Assembly: GCA_023415495.1 (NCBI GenBank)
Contig: JAEZKK010000029.1
Span: 1 to 28,736 of the forward strand
Direction of reading: 5' to 3'
From: Bacteroidota bacterium
GTDB lineage: Bacteria; Bacteroidota; Bacteroidia; Bacteroidales; P3
Length of the DNA: 28,736 nt
Positions 5,468 to 14,747 of the stretch are shown in pieces. Both the position numbers and the translations under genes were made by a program. Below the pieces are notes generated by a model that ran no database searches, was not told the origin of the DNA, and saw only the letters and a list, made by a program, of their open reading frames with translations. Positions within the stretch are counted from its first letter, which is position 1. Every line of letters begins with the position of its first letter.

Positions 5468-8437
5468 ATGAAAAGAATATCTTTAATTTTTGCCGTAACT
5501 GCTATTGGGCTTTTATGGTTTACTCCTTATGGAGCAGTGGCTCAGGGCAAATCCAAACCCAAATCAAATAAGACCATTATGAAAAAGGATGGAAATAATT
5601 ACCAATACGAAATGGTTGAGTCAGACCCTATGAATACAAGGATTTATACCTTGAAAAATGGGCTAAAGGTTTATATGTCTGTTGATAAATCAGAGCCAAG
5701 AATCCAAACCTATATTGCAGTAAGAGTAGGAAGTAAGAATGACCCTAAGGAAACTACTGGTTTGGCTCATTATTTTGAACATATGATGTTTAAAGGTACT
5801 GAGAAGATGGGGACTATGGACTGGGAAAAGGAAAAAATCTTGATTGAAAAGATTGAAGACCTTTATGAGGTGTATAGAAATGAAACAGATAATGAGAAAA
5901 GAAACGAAATTTATAAAGAAATTGACCGTTTAAGCTTTGAGGCTTCTAAATTTGCTATTCCAAATGAGTATGATAAGCTTATGAAACTAATTGGGGCAAG
6001 CGGTACTAATGCTGCTACAAGCAATGATTTTACTTATTACCAGGAAAATATCCCTTCCAACCAGCTTGAGAATTGGGCAAAGATACAATCAGACAGATTC
6101 CAAAACCCAGTGTTGAGATTATTCCATACAGAGTTGGAAACTGTATATGAGGAAAAGAATATGAGCTTAACAAATGATGGAAGAAAGGCTAATGAAGCAA
6201 TGTTAACTGCTCTTTATCCTAACCATCCTTATGGACAACAAACTACCCTTGGTTCCACTGAGCATTTACGTAATCCTTCTATGAAGGAAATTAACAAATT
6301 CTTCGATAAATACTATGTCCCAAACAATTATTGTATCTCAATAGCAGGGGATTTTAATCCAGATGAGGCTATTAAGACAATTGAAAAGCATTTTGGAGAT
6401 ATTGCTCCTAAGGAAATTCAAGAGTTTAGTTTCCAATACGAAGAACCTATTAAGGAGATTAAAAAGGTTGAGGTTATTGGATTGGAATCAGAGAATACAC
6501 GTATAGCATTTCGTATCAATGCAGGACAGACTTCAAGGGAGGCAATGCTCGCAGAATTGATTTCAAGTGTATTATATAATAGGAAATCAGGCTTATTGGA
6601 TGAGAATATTAATAAGAAACAGCTCACTCAGGGCTCAGCAGCCTTTACTTATGGGATGAATGACTATACTGCAATAATACTTTCAGCATCTCCAAGAAAG
6701 AATCAAAGTTTGGAAGAAGTACAAAAACTATTATTGGAACAAGTAGAAATATTTAAGTCAGGGGCTTGGGATAATGAGCTATTGGAAGCAACAATAAATA
6801 ATTACAGACTAAGCCAAATCAAATCTCAAGAAAGAATTACTTCAAGAGCAATGCTTATGGCAAGAGCATATCTTGCTAATCAAAATTGGGAAGAGGTGGT
6901 TTTTGAATTAGATGAACTTTCGAAGATAACAAAAGAAGATTTAATTTCTTTTGCAAAGGAAGTGTTTAAGGATAATAATTATGTTATTGTAAATAAACTT
7001 CAGGGCAAACCTTCAGAAATAGCAAAGGTAGAAAAGCCTGCAATTACTCCAATACATATTAATAGAGATGCAAAGAGTGAGTTTTTTAAAGAGATAGAAA
7101 ATCTAAAAGTAGATGATATCCAGCCAGTATTTGTAGATTTTAAGAAAGATATGGACAGGATAATGCTAAGAAACTCTTCAGAAATACTATATGTAGAGAA
7201 TAAAGAAAATAAAACCTTTGAATTAAGCTTTAGATACGATTTGGGTTCATTGCATAATAAGAGATTGGATTTAGTTTCTGATTATATCAATTATCTTGGA
7301 ACATCGACTAAGACTCCAGAGCAAATCTCTTCTGAGTTTTATAAATTAGCATGTAGTTTCTCGATGAGGGTAGGAGAGGATATTACCACAATTTCTCTTT
7401 CAGGGCTTAGCGAAAACCTTCCAAAAGCACTTGCGTTATTGGAAGAATTGATAAATGATGCAAAGCCAAATCAAGAAGCATTAAATATTTTGGTTGAGAG
7501 AATAATTAAATCAAGAGAAGATTCTAAACTAAGACAAAATACTGTTCTTGCCGCTTTACAATCTTATGCACTTTACGGAAAGGATAGTCCATTTAAGGAT
7601 GAATTAAGTGAAAAGGAATTAAGAGAGATTAATCCTAATCAATTAATTGAGGATTTAAAATCGCTTTCAAAATATAGACATAGAGTTTTATTCTATGGAG
7701 ATACTCCAAAAGAAGAATTAAAAACCTTGATTCAAAATGTACATAAGAGCGGGAAGAAACTTATGAATCCACCAGTGGCTCTTAGAAAGAAACCACTTGA
7801 AACCAAACAGAGCAAGGTGTATTTTGTACATTATGATGCAAAACAATCATACCTAAGACAGCTTACAAGAGGAGGAAAATATTCAAAAGAGCTTTCTCCG
7901 GTGGTAAGACTATATAACCAATATTTTGGAGGATCTATGAATTCAATAGTATTCCAAGAAATGAGAGAGAAACGTTCCTTGGCTTACCAAAGTTCAGCCT
8001 CTTATATGTCTCCTTCTCGTTTGGATGATTTCTATATCAATCTATCACATATTGCTACACAAAACGATAAGGTTATTGATGCTTTTGATGCCTTTAATGA
8101 ATTATTCGATAATATGCCAATTGCAGAACAAAACTTCAATTTAGCAAAGGATGGTTTGATTTCATCGTTAAGGACTCAAAGAATTTCTAAGATGGGAATT
8201 ATCAATACTTATCTAATTGCAGAACGTTTGGGAGAAAAAGAGGATTCAAGAAAGGAATTATTTAATAAACTTCCTTCAATGAGTATTAATGATATAGTAG
8301 ATTTTAATGCTAAATACGTAAAGAATAAACCAAGAACCTATATTGTACTTGGACATAAGGACCAGGTTGATATTAAGGCATTGGAGAAATACGGAAAGGT
8401 AGAAACTCTTAGTTTGGAAGAAATTTTTGGATACTAA
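5468..8437 (+). CDS. Secreted M16 family zinc metallopeptidase (two-domain, insulinase type)
   Basis: 989 aa with a signal peptide (to about residue 26, ending AVAQG). The inverted zinc motif HYFEH (His101, Glu104, His105) is the M16 signature, and the third ligand is probably a Glu in ELETVYEEKNMS (about residue 228). The gap between these is longer than the usual ~75 residues because of a charged helical insert (about residues 118-165). The C-terminal, non-catalytic M16 half carries YFGGSMNSIVFQEMREKRSL followed by AYQSSASY. Both halves in one chain make an enclosed chamber that degrades peptides, here in the periplasm. The hydrolase gene follows after 7 bp, so the two are co-transcribed. 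Length is typical of Bacteroidetes M16 proteins. The substrate is unknown. Confidence 0.93.
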   Translation: MKRISLIFAVTAIGLLWFTPYGAVAQGKSKPKSNKTIMKKDGNNYQYEMVESDPMNTRIYTLKNGLKVYMSVDKSEPRIQTYIAVRVGSKNDPKETTGLAHYFEHMMFKGTEKMGTMDWEKEKILIEKIEDLYEVYRNETDNEKRNEIYKEIDRLSFEASKFAIPNEYDKLMKLIGASGTNAATSNDFTYYQENIPSNQLENWAKIQSDRFQNPVLRLFHTELETVYEEKNMSLTNDGRKANEAMLTALYPNHPYGQQTTLGSTEHLRNPSMKEINKFFDKYYVPNNYCISIAGDFNPDEAIKTIEKHFGDIAPKEIQEFSFQYEEPIKEIKKVEVIGLESENTRIAFRINAGQTSREAMLAELISSVLYNRKSGLLDENINKKQLTQGSAAFTYGMNDYTAIILSASPRKNQSLEEVQKLLLEQVEIFKSGAWDNELLEATINNYRLSQIKSQERITSRAMLMARAYLANQNWEEVVFELDELSKITKEDLISFAKEVFKDNNYVIVNKLQGKPSEIAKVEKPAITPIHINRDAKSEFFKEIENLKVDDIQPVFVDFKKDMDRIMLRNSSEILYVENKENKTFELSFRYDLGSLHNKRLDLVSDYINYLGTSTKTPEQISSEFYKLACSFSMRVGEDITTISLSGLSENLPKALALLEELINDAKPNQEALNILVERIIKSREDSKLRQNTVLAALQSYALYGKDSPFKDELSEKELREINPNQLIEDLKSLSKYRHRVLFYGDTPKEELKTLIQNVHKSGKKLMNPPVALRKKPLETKQSKVYFVHYDAKQSYLRQLTRGGKYSKELSPVVRLYNQYFGGSMNSIVFQEMREKRSLAYQSSASYMSPSRLDDFYINLSHIATQNDKVIDAFDAFNELFDNMPIAEQNFNLAKDGLISSLRTQRISKMGIINTYLIAERLGEKEDSRKELFNKLPSMSINDIVDFNAKYVKNKPRTYIVLGHKDQVDIKALEKYGKVETLSLEEIFGY

Positions 8438-8444
8438 ATAGATT

Positions 8445-9869
8445 ATGAAAAAAACGATTTTTATGAGCAAGATAAGTCTTGCTCTTTTTTTAAGCCTATT
8501 ATCGATTAATAAGCTTGAAGCACAGATAAGCAATTGGTATGGAGAATTGAAGGTTCAAGGGACTACTCTCCCAATCACTCTTGAAATAGATAAGAGAAGC
8601 GATACTACAATAATAATGATGGGCTCTCCAGCCCAAACCTCAGAGATGTTTCCCGTTACCAAGCATAGATTGGAGGGGGATTCAATACTATTCACTATTA
8701 AACCAATGGGAGTTGTCTATAGGGGAGAGTATAATAAGGATAAGACTAAAATAAAGGGAAGTTTTAAACAAGGATTATTAGTTACAGATTTGGAATTTGA
8801 GAAAAAGAAGGAGAAATTTGAAATAAAACGTCCTCAAGAACCAAAGCCACCATATCCTTACTTGGAAAAAGAATTAAGTTTCCAAACCCCAGGAGTTGAT
8901 TATACCTTTAATGGGACTCTTACCCTTCCTAACGAGAATGGGAAATTTCCTTGTGTAGTCTTGATAACAGGCTCGGGATTACAAAACAGAGATGAGGAGA
9001 TTATGGGATATAAACCCTTTAAGGTAATTGCGGATTATCTAACAAGACAGGGTATTGCAGTATTCCGCTATGATGATAGAGGATGGGGAAGTAATAATCC
9101 TGAATTAATGGATGCTAATACCTACGACTATGCAAAGGATGCTCAAAATGCAATAAATCTTCTAAGAAATCATCCAAATATTGATAAAACCAAGATAGGA
9201 GTAATAGGACATAGCGAAGGAGGAATTATTGCTTCAATTATTACATCTATGGATAAGGATATTGCCTTTGCAGTACTTTTAGCAGGAACTGGTATGAATG
9301 GTTATGAGGTTTTAAAACAGCAAACCAAGGAAATACTTCAAAAGGAAAAGGCTTCAAAGGATGTGATTAATTATCAAATTCAGGCTTTGGATGAGATTTA
9401 TAGATTAATCAAGGAAAACAAAACCGATGAAGAGATAAACAAAGAAATGAATTCCTTCTTCGATAAGGTTTATAATTCATTGTCAGAGAAGAAAAGAGGA
9501 GATTATCAGTTTAGTTCAAAGGCAGCAAGGACTCAGTTTATATCTCAAAGTTCAGGAAAATGGATGAGATGTTTTATGACCTTAGAACCTAAGGATTTTC
9601 TTGAGAAGATAAATCAACCTCTTTTATCTATAATTGGAACCAAGGATATACAGGTATTATATAAGTATAATATGCCAGCTATTGAAAAGGCAGTACTAAG
9701 CTCAGGAAATAAGAATTTTGAGAAATATTCAGCTAAGAATATGAACCACTTATTCCAAGAATGTAAGAAATGTACAATTGGAGAATATTCAGAACTTGAA
9801 GAGACATTTTCTCCAAAAGTACTCGAAAGAATTGCTGAGTTTATTCATAAGTATTCTAATATTAGATAG
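8445..9869 (+). CDS. Secreted alpha/beta hydrolase
   Basis: 474 aa. A signal peptide ends near LSINKLEAQ. An N-terminal beta-rich region of about 120 residues (NWYGELKVQGTTLPITLEI) precedes the hydrolase domain. That domain shows the oxyanion-side strand VVLITGSGLQNRDEE, the segment FRYDDRGWGSN, the nucleophile elbow GHSEGG (Ser257), a likely acid at Asp401 (IGTKDIQV) and the catalytic His435 (NMNHLF). This matches the secreted serine esterase or peptidase-like hydrolases common in Bacteroidetes. The substrate cannot be told. It begins 7 bp after the M16 gene, suggesting joint turnover of periplasmic peptides or esters. Confidence 0.88.
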   Translation: MKKTIFMSKISLALFLSLLSINKLEAQISNWYGELKVQGTTLPITLEIDKRSDTTIIMMGSPAQTSEMFPVTKHRLEGDSILFTIKPMGVVYRGEYNKDKTKIKGSFKQGLLVTDLEFEKKKEKFEIKRPQEPKPPYPYLEKELSFQTPGVDYTFNGTLTLPNENGKFPCVVLITGSGLQNRDEEIMGYKPFKVIADYLTRQGIAVFRYDDRGWGSNNPELMDANTYDYAKDAQNAINLLRNHPNIDKTKIGVIGHSEGGIIASIITSMDKDIAFAVLLAGTGMNGYEVLKQQTKEILQKEKASKDVINYQIQALDEIYRLIKENKTDEEINKEMNSFFDKVYNSLSEKKRGDYQFSSKAARTQFISQSSGKWMRCFMTLEPKDFLEKINQPLLSIIGTKDIQVLYKYNMPAIEKAVLSSGNKNFEKYSAKNMNHLFQECKKCTIGEYSELEETFSPKVLERIAEFIHKYSNIR

Positions 9870-9874
9870 ATTAA

Positions 9875-9906
9875 TTTGGTCATCTGGTATATTTTGAGTA
9901 GTTTTG
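9875..9906 (+). promoter_or_regulatory. Promoter of iorAB
   Basis: TTTG at 9875-9878, 20 bp, then TAGTTTTG at 9899-9906, a good match to the Bacteroidetes sigma-factor consensus. The leader to the ATG at 9985 is about 70 nt and includes a small hairpin, ACCTT with AAGGT. Confidence 0.65.
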
Positions 9907-9984
9907 TACACTTAATAATATACCTTGGAAAAGGTCTATTTGAGTGTAAAGAAACAAATTACATTAATAAAAACATAATTTTCT

Positions 9985-11583
9985 ATGGAGAAATTACTTC
10001 TATTAGGCGACGAGGCAATTGCTCAAGCCGCTATTGATGCAGGATTATCAGGTATTTTTGGTTATCCAGGCACTCCTTCAACAGAGATTACAGAATATAT
10101 ACAAGGTTCAAAAGAAGCAAAGGAAAAAGGTATCCGCAGCAATTGGGGAGCTAATGAGAAAACAGCTATGGAAGCTGCTTTGGGTATGAGTTATGCAGGA
10201 AAACGTGCTATGTTTACCTGTAAACACGTTGGGATAAATGTTGCAGCAGACCCTTTTATGAATTCAGCTATTACTGGAGCAAATGGAGGATTAATATATA
10301 TCGCAGCAGATGACCCTTCAATGCACTCATCTCAAGACGAACAAGACTCACGTTTCTTTGCTGATTTTGCAATGATTCCAGTTCTTGAACCATCAAATCA
10401 ACAAGAAGCTTACGATATGGTACACTATGCTTTTGATCTTTCAGAAGAATTCCATATCCCTGTAATGATACGTATTACAACAAGACTTGCTCACTCAAGA
10501 GCAGGGGTTGTTCGTCGTGCTCAAAGAGTACAAAACGAGATTAAGCTTCATGAAAATCCAAAACAATTTATTCTTCTTCCAGCAATTGCTCGTAAACAAT
10601 ACAGAGAATTATTGGCAAAACAAGAACCTTTAATGAAGGCTGCTCAAACAAGTGGTTATAATAAATTTATTCCTGGTAAGGATAAGAGTTTAGGAATTAT
10701 TGCTTGTGGTCTTTCATATAATTATTTAATGGAGAACTTCCAAAATGAGGTTTGTCCTTATCCTATTCTAAAGATTACTCAATATCCTATGCCAGAGGAA
10801 ATGGTAAATCAAATCTATGAAGAATGTGATTCAATTCTTGTATTGGAAGAAGGTCAACCTTTATATGAAAGATTATTAAGAGGATTATTAAACAAAGGGA
10901 AGAAGGTAATGGGACGTTTAGATGGTTCTATTCCAAGAGATGGAGAATTAAATCCAGCAATTGTTGGTTCAGCACTTGGACTTCCAGTTAGCAAAGGATT
11001 ACCAATCCCTTCAATTGTTGCTCCAAGACCTCCAAAGCTTTGTGTTGGTTGCCCTCATATCGATTCTTATAATGCTATTAATGAAGCAATGTTAGAATAT
11101 GGAGTAGGTAAGGTATTTTCTGATATTGGATGTTATACCTTAGGGGCTCTTCCTCCATATAATGCAATCTATACCACTGTTGATATGGGTGCATCAATAA
11201 CTATGGCTAAGGGTGCTGCTGAGGCGGGGCTAAGACCAGCTGTAGCTGTGATTGGAGACTCAACCTTTACTCACTCAGGAATGACAGGTCTTTTGGATTG
11301 TGTTGTGGATAATGTTCCAGTTACGGTATTAATCTTAGATAATGAAACAACTGGTATGACAGGTTCTCAAGATTCTTCGGCAACTGGTAGAATTGAGGCA
11401 ATTTGTCAAGGTATTGGGGTTCATCCTGATCATATAAGGGTTCTTAATCCTTTAAAGAAATTCCACGAAGAAAACCTTCAAGTGGTAAAAGAAGAGTTAG
11501 CTTACCAAGGAGTATCGGTTATTATCCCAAGAAGAGATTGTATTGTTGCGGCTAATAAGAAACGTAAGGCAGCTAAGGCTTAG
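9985..11583 (+). CDS. iorA: Indolepyruvate ferredoxin oxidoreductase, alpha subunit (TPP-dependent)
   Basis: 532 aa. The N-terminal pyrimidine-binding domain reads LLGDEAIAQAAIDAGLSG then YPGTPSTEI. The C-terminal TPP domain has GDS at 424-426 with Asn453 closing the motif (LDNETTGMTG), and LCVGCPH (Cys353, Cys356) before it. The enzyme oxidatively decarboxylates aryl-2-oxoacids to acyl-CoA with ferredoxin as acceptor, in amino-acid fermentation. Unlike classical archaeal IorA of over 600 aa, the protein ends at IIPRRDCIVAANKK with no C-terminal CxxCxxC ferredoxin repeats. I believe a ~530-aa form is usual in Bacteroidetes. iorB follows 29 bp later. Substrate preference (indolepyruvate versus phenylpyruvate) is from family knowledge only. 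Confidence 0.88.
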   Translation: MEKLLLLGDEAIAQAAIDAGLSGIFGYPGTPSTEITEYIQGSKEAKEKGIRSNWGANEKTAMEAALGMSYAGKRAMFTCKHVGINVAADPFMNSAITGANGGLIYIAADDPSMHSSQDEQDSRFFADFAMIPVLEPSNQQEAYDMVHYAFDLSEEFHIPVMIRITTRLAHSRAGVVRRAQRVQNEIKLHENPKQFILLPAIARKQYRELLAKQEPLMKAAQTSGYNKFIPGKDKSLGIIACGLSYNYLMENFQNEVCPYPILKITQYPMPEEMVNQIYEECDSILVLEEGQPLYERLLRGLLNKGKKVMGRLDGSIPRDGELNPAIVGSALGLPVSKGLPIPSIVAPRPPKLCVGCPHIDSYNAINEAMLEYGVGKVFSDIGCYTLGALPPYNAIYTTVDMGASITMAKGAAEAGLRPAVAVIGDSTFTHSGMTGLLDCVVDNVPVTVLILDNETTGMTGSQDSSATGRIEAICQGIGVHPDHIRVLNPLKKFHEENLQVVKEELAYQGVSVIIPRRDCIVAANKKRKAAKA

Positions 11584-11612
11584 TAATTAATTAAACACAA
11601 AATAAGAAAGAT

Positions 11613-12194
11613 ATGAAAATAGATATAATATTATGTGGAGTAGGAGGAATGGGAGCTTTAAGTACTGCTGCCATTATCTCAAAGGCTGCTTTGGATATGG
11701 GAATGTATATGAAGCAAGCAGAAACTCATGGTATGAGCCAAAGAGGAGGAGATGTTCAATCTCATCTTCGTCTTAGCGATAAGGAGATTGCCTCTGATTT
11801 AATTCCTGATGGACAATGCGACTTAATCCTTTCTGTTGAGCCAATGGAAGCCCTACGCTATCTTAATTTTCTAAATAAAGATACAGGTTGGGTTATTACT
11901 AACGAAAATCCTTTTATCAATATCCCTAATTATCCAGAAAAGGAAGAGGTAATTGCAGAGGTTAAGAAGGTAAAGAACTCAATAGTATTTGATGCAGACC
12001 AAATTGCAAGAGAAGCTGGTAACCCTAAAGGAACTAATATGGTTGTTTTAGGAGCAGCATCAAAATACCTAAGAATAGATATAGAAAAACTTGAAGATGC
12101 AATCAAAGATATATTCTCCCGCAAAGGAGAAGCAATAGTAAATGCTAATATCGATGCTCTAAGAGCCGGAAGAAAAGTAGCCGACAATATCTAA
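11613..12194 (+). CDS. iorB: Indolepyruvate oxidoreductase, beta subunit (gamma-type 2-oxoacid oxidoreductase domain)
   Basis: 193 aa. The N-terminus IILCGVGGMGALSTAAII and the following AETHGMSQRGGDVQSHLRL are typical of the pyruvate/ketoisovalerate oxidoreductase catalytic (gamma) domain. No signal peptide. It pairs with the alpha subunit just upstream and is followed by a terminator shared with the convergent gene. Length is normal for IorB. Confidence 0.9.
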   Translation: MKIDIILCGVGGMGALSTAAIISKAALDMGMYMKQAETHGMSQRGGDVQSHLRLSDKEIASDLIPDGQCDLILSVEPMEALRYLNFLNKDTGWVITNENPFINIPNYPEKEEVIAEVKKVKNSIVFDADQIAREAGNPKGTNMVVLGAASKYLRIDIEKLEDAIKDIFSRKGEAIVNANIDALRAGRKVADNI

Positions 12195-12212
12195 ACAAAA
12201 TATTCAAACAAC

Positions 12213-12246
12213 AAAAAGGGAGGTCAAAAGCCTCCTTTTTTTTGTT
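12213..12246 (+). terminator. Terminator of iorAB
   Basis: AAAAAGGGAGG and CCTCCTTTTTTTT flank a short loop (TCAAAAG); there is one bulged G on the left side. A T-run follows. The A-run on the left means it could also act for the minus-strand gene ending at 12266. Confidence 0.8.
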
Positions 12247-12265
12247 TTCTATGATATTTCTTTAT

Positions 12266-13630
12266 TTATATCTTTATAAATTTACTCTTAAATACTTTAT
12301 TCTTTGCTTTGATGGTAAAGAAATATAAGCCACGAGAAAACTTGCTGATATCTACTCTTATTGAGTTTTGAGTAATGCCTTTCTCTATTAAATTACCATT
12401 TGAATTGTAGATTTCAAATTCAAATGGAGAGTTTTCTTCAATACTTAATACAATATAGTTTGTAGAAGGATTTGGATATACTCTAATATTATTACTATTT
12501 GTAATTTCTTCTATGGAAACGTTACGTTGAGTATAATGATAAACACAAGATGATGATAAATCCCATTGATCATTACAATTAAAAATATAATCTTTATAAC
12601 CAGTTGTCATATTAAAGCTTGTGATATAATCAGGAACATAAGTATCTTCAGATGTGTAGTTGTAATCAAATTCATATTCAGTTTTAATATTATTAAACCA
12701 TTCCTTCATATAACATTGAATCATTGTTTCAGATAATAAATTTCTATTTTCATCATATGTATAAATATATCCAACTTCTCCATCCCATTCTCCATCAGTA
12801 AATTTAAAAATAGAATCAGAAAGACAATTATTGTTTATATCGTAAGAATGAGATTCTTTAGTAAAATTCTCCCATTGATTGTTTCTCCATACTAATTCAA
12901 TTTTGCTCAATAGATTATTTTGAGAATCATAGCTGTATTCATCCTTTCTTGAATTTATATTATAAACCCATTCATTATTCTCGTAAATATAATGAGTCTC
13001 ATCTAAAAGGTTGTTATTAGCATCGTAATTCCAAATGGTTTTTCTGTTAAATACCCAATTTGAATTATTAATGTAATAGGAAATAGAAGCTGTTTTATTA
13101 TTGTTATCATCGTATAAATATTCAATCTTTGAATTAGCGCTTAAGTCTAAGATTAAATTATTATTAGTATCATAACTATAAGTATTTGATGAGAAAATTT
13201 CCCATTGATTATTCCTAAATTTAGATACTACTTTTGAATTAATTAAATTATCTTGATTATAAGTATATCTTGTTTTTTCAACTGGAGACCATTTATTTCC
13301 CTCATTGTCGTAAGCTGAATTAAAGTCACTATATATATATTCAACTAATAAGTTGTTTTCATACTCATATGTTTTTCTAGATTTAAATCCCAATCCAAAA
13401 TAATCATATATTTCCTCACTTGTAAGATTATTGTTTAAGTCATAAGTGTATAATATAGTATCATAATAATCAATATATGAAAGTATATTACCCCTTTCAT
13501 CATAACTGAACTTTCTAAAAGTATTATTTTCGCTAGTAATACTATCTAAGCTATACTTAAAATTGTTTTCTTGAGAAAAGCCACTAATAAAGATTAGGCT
13601 AAATAGGAAGAAGAAAATATTTGTTTTCAT
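12266..13630 (-). CDS. T9SS-exported protein with YD-like repeats
   Basis: 454 aa. A signal peptide (to about SGFSQ) is followed by some nine loose repeats of ~35-40 residues of the form YDxNNNLLSE...NNxWxNxxxxxYxYD (for example YSYDTNNNLILDL, WNYDANNNLLDET, YSYDSQNNLLSKI). They resemble RHS/YD repeats, which form long beta-sheets. The last ~75 residues (IRVYPNPSTNYIVLSI, then VDISKFSRGLYFFTI and KSKFIKI) are a type-A T9SS C-terminal sorting domain, normally removed on export and used to anchor cargo to the surface. It stands alone under its own promoter. Its surface role is unknown; adhesin-like or structural is a guess. Confidence 0.88.
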   Translation of the reverse strand: MKTNIFFFLFSLIFISGFSQENNFKYSLDSITSENNTFRKFSYDERGNILSYIDYYDTILYTYDLNNNLTSEEIYDYFGLGFKSRKTYEYENNLLVEYIYSDFNSAYDNEGNKWSPVEKTRYTYNQDNLINSKVVSKFRNNQWEIFSSNTYSYDTNNNLILDLSANSKIEYLYDDNNNKTASISYYINNSNWVFNRKTIWNYDANNNLLDETHYIYENNEWVYNINSRKDEYSYDSQNNLLSKIELVWRNNQWENFTKESHSYDINNNCLSDSIFKFTDGEWDGEVGYIYTYDENRNLLSETMIQCYMKEWFNNIKTEYEFDYNYTSEDTYVPDYITSFNMTTGYKDYIFNCNDQWDLSSSCVYHYTQRNVSIEEITNSNNIRVYPNPSTNYIVLSIEENSPFEFEIYNSNGNLIEKGITQNSIRVDISKFSRGLYFFTIKAKNKVFKSKFIKI

Positions 13631-13670
13631 AATCCTTTACATTTGAAATTAATAATTGATTTTTATATTG

Positions 13671-13700
13671 CAAATATAGACTATTTATCGATAATACCAA
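13671..13700 (-). promoter_or_regulatory. Promoter of the T9SS YD-repeat gene
   Basis: On the minus strand, TTG (13698-13700), 19 bp, then TATATTTG (13671-13678), an exact consensus fit, 40 bases before the ATG at 13630. Confidence 0.75.
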
Positions 13701-13726
13701 TTTAAAAAGGATGAAAATAATTTACG

Positions 13727-14683
13727 TTAAAGACTATATCCCGAGTTTTTAATCATTTTCTTGTCTTCGGATACGTCGCAGCCGAGGGTTGTTAGCATAT
13801 CTCCTACTATGGCTGAGTTGATACCTATATATAAAGACTTCTCCATGGCTTCCTTGCTTAGCTGGGCTCTTCCTCCTGCAAAGCGTAGATATGCTTTTGG
13901 GTTGATAAATCTAAACAGGGCAATGGTTCTTAGTACTTCTTCTTCAGTTAGTATTTGTTGGTTTTCAAGCGGAGTACCTTTAATTGGTTGAAGTAGATTT
14001 ATTGGAATAGAACCTACCTCCAAACTCTTAAGAGTAAAAGCAAATTCAATTCTTTGTTTTAAATCCTCACCCATTCCTATAATCCCTCCACAGCAAATAT
14101 CCATTCCAACCTTTCTTGCAGCCTTTAAAGTATTAATCTTCTGTTCAATTGTATGAGTAGAACAAAGAAAAGGGAAGTGGGAAGGAGATGTTTCTAAATT
14201 GCAGTGATATCTTACTATCCCATTTTTATATAATTCCCTAAGTCCAATCTCTCCAATTAATCCAAGTGAAGCACAAAGCTTTAATTGGGTTCTGCTTTTA
14301 AGGTACTTTGTAATCTCACATAATTCTTCCAGCTCTTTTTTATTTGGTTTTCTTCCGCTGGTTACTAAAGAAAATCGTTTAACCCCTTGTTTTTGGTTAT
14401 ATAGTGCCGATTTCAAACAAGTTTCCCTATCTAACAAATCATAAACCTCTGCCTGAGTTTTGTAATGAGAGCTTTGAGCACACCAAGCACAATTTTCACT
14501 GCAACGACCGCTCTTTGCATTGATAATTGAACACATATCGAAGGTTTTTGAGGCCATTTTCTCGGTAATAATATGAGAAGCCTCGAATAATTCGTTTATA
14601 TCAGCTTTAGAGCCAAGGTATAAAGCCTCATCAAAACTAATATCCTCACCTCTTAAAACCTTTTCTTTTAAATCATTTACCAT
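13727..14683 (-). CDS. bioB: Biotin synthase (radical SAM)
   Basis: 318 aa. The radical-SAM cluster motif CSENCAWC (Cys61, Cys65, Cys68) is in the BioB context NAKSGRCSENCAWCAQSSHY. Other conserved parts are YHCNLETS, GMDICCGGIIGMGE, PINLLQPIKGTPLE and RFAGGRAQL, whose Arg binds the [2Fe-2S] cluster. It inserts sulfur into dethiobiotin, the last step of biotin synthesis, in the cytoplasm. Length is normal. No other bio gene is in the window. It has its own promoter just after the MATE gene. Confidence 0.96.
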   Translation of the reverse strand: MVNDLKEKVLRGEDISFDEALYLGSKADINELFEASHIITEKMASKTFDMCSIINAKSGRCSENCAWCAQSSHYKTQAEVYDLLDRETCLKSALYNQKQGVKRFSLVTSGRKPNKKELEELCEITKYLKSRTQLKLCASLGLIGEIGLRELYKNGIVRYHCNLETSPSHFPFLCSTHTIEQKINTLKAARKVGMDICCGGIIGMGEDLKQRIEFAFTLKSLEVGSIPINLLQPIKGTPLENQQILTEEEVLRTIALFRFINPKAYLRFAGGRAQLSKEAMEKSLYIGINSAIVGDMLTTLGCDVSEDKKMIKNSGYSL

Positions 14684-14708
14684 ATCAATAAAATATTGCT
14701 GCGAAATG

Positions 14709-14740
14709 CAAAGATAGTAATTTATTTGATTTGTTTCAAA
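14709..14740 (-). promoter_or_regulatory. Promoter of bioB
   Basis: On the minus strand TTTG (14737-14740), 20 bp, TATCTTTG (14709-14716). It lies between the MATE stop codon and the bioB start, with a transcript leader of about 20 nt. Confidence 0.75.
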
Positions 14741-14747
14741 TCCTCAA

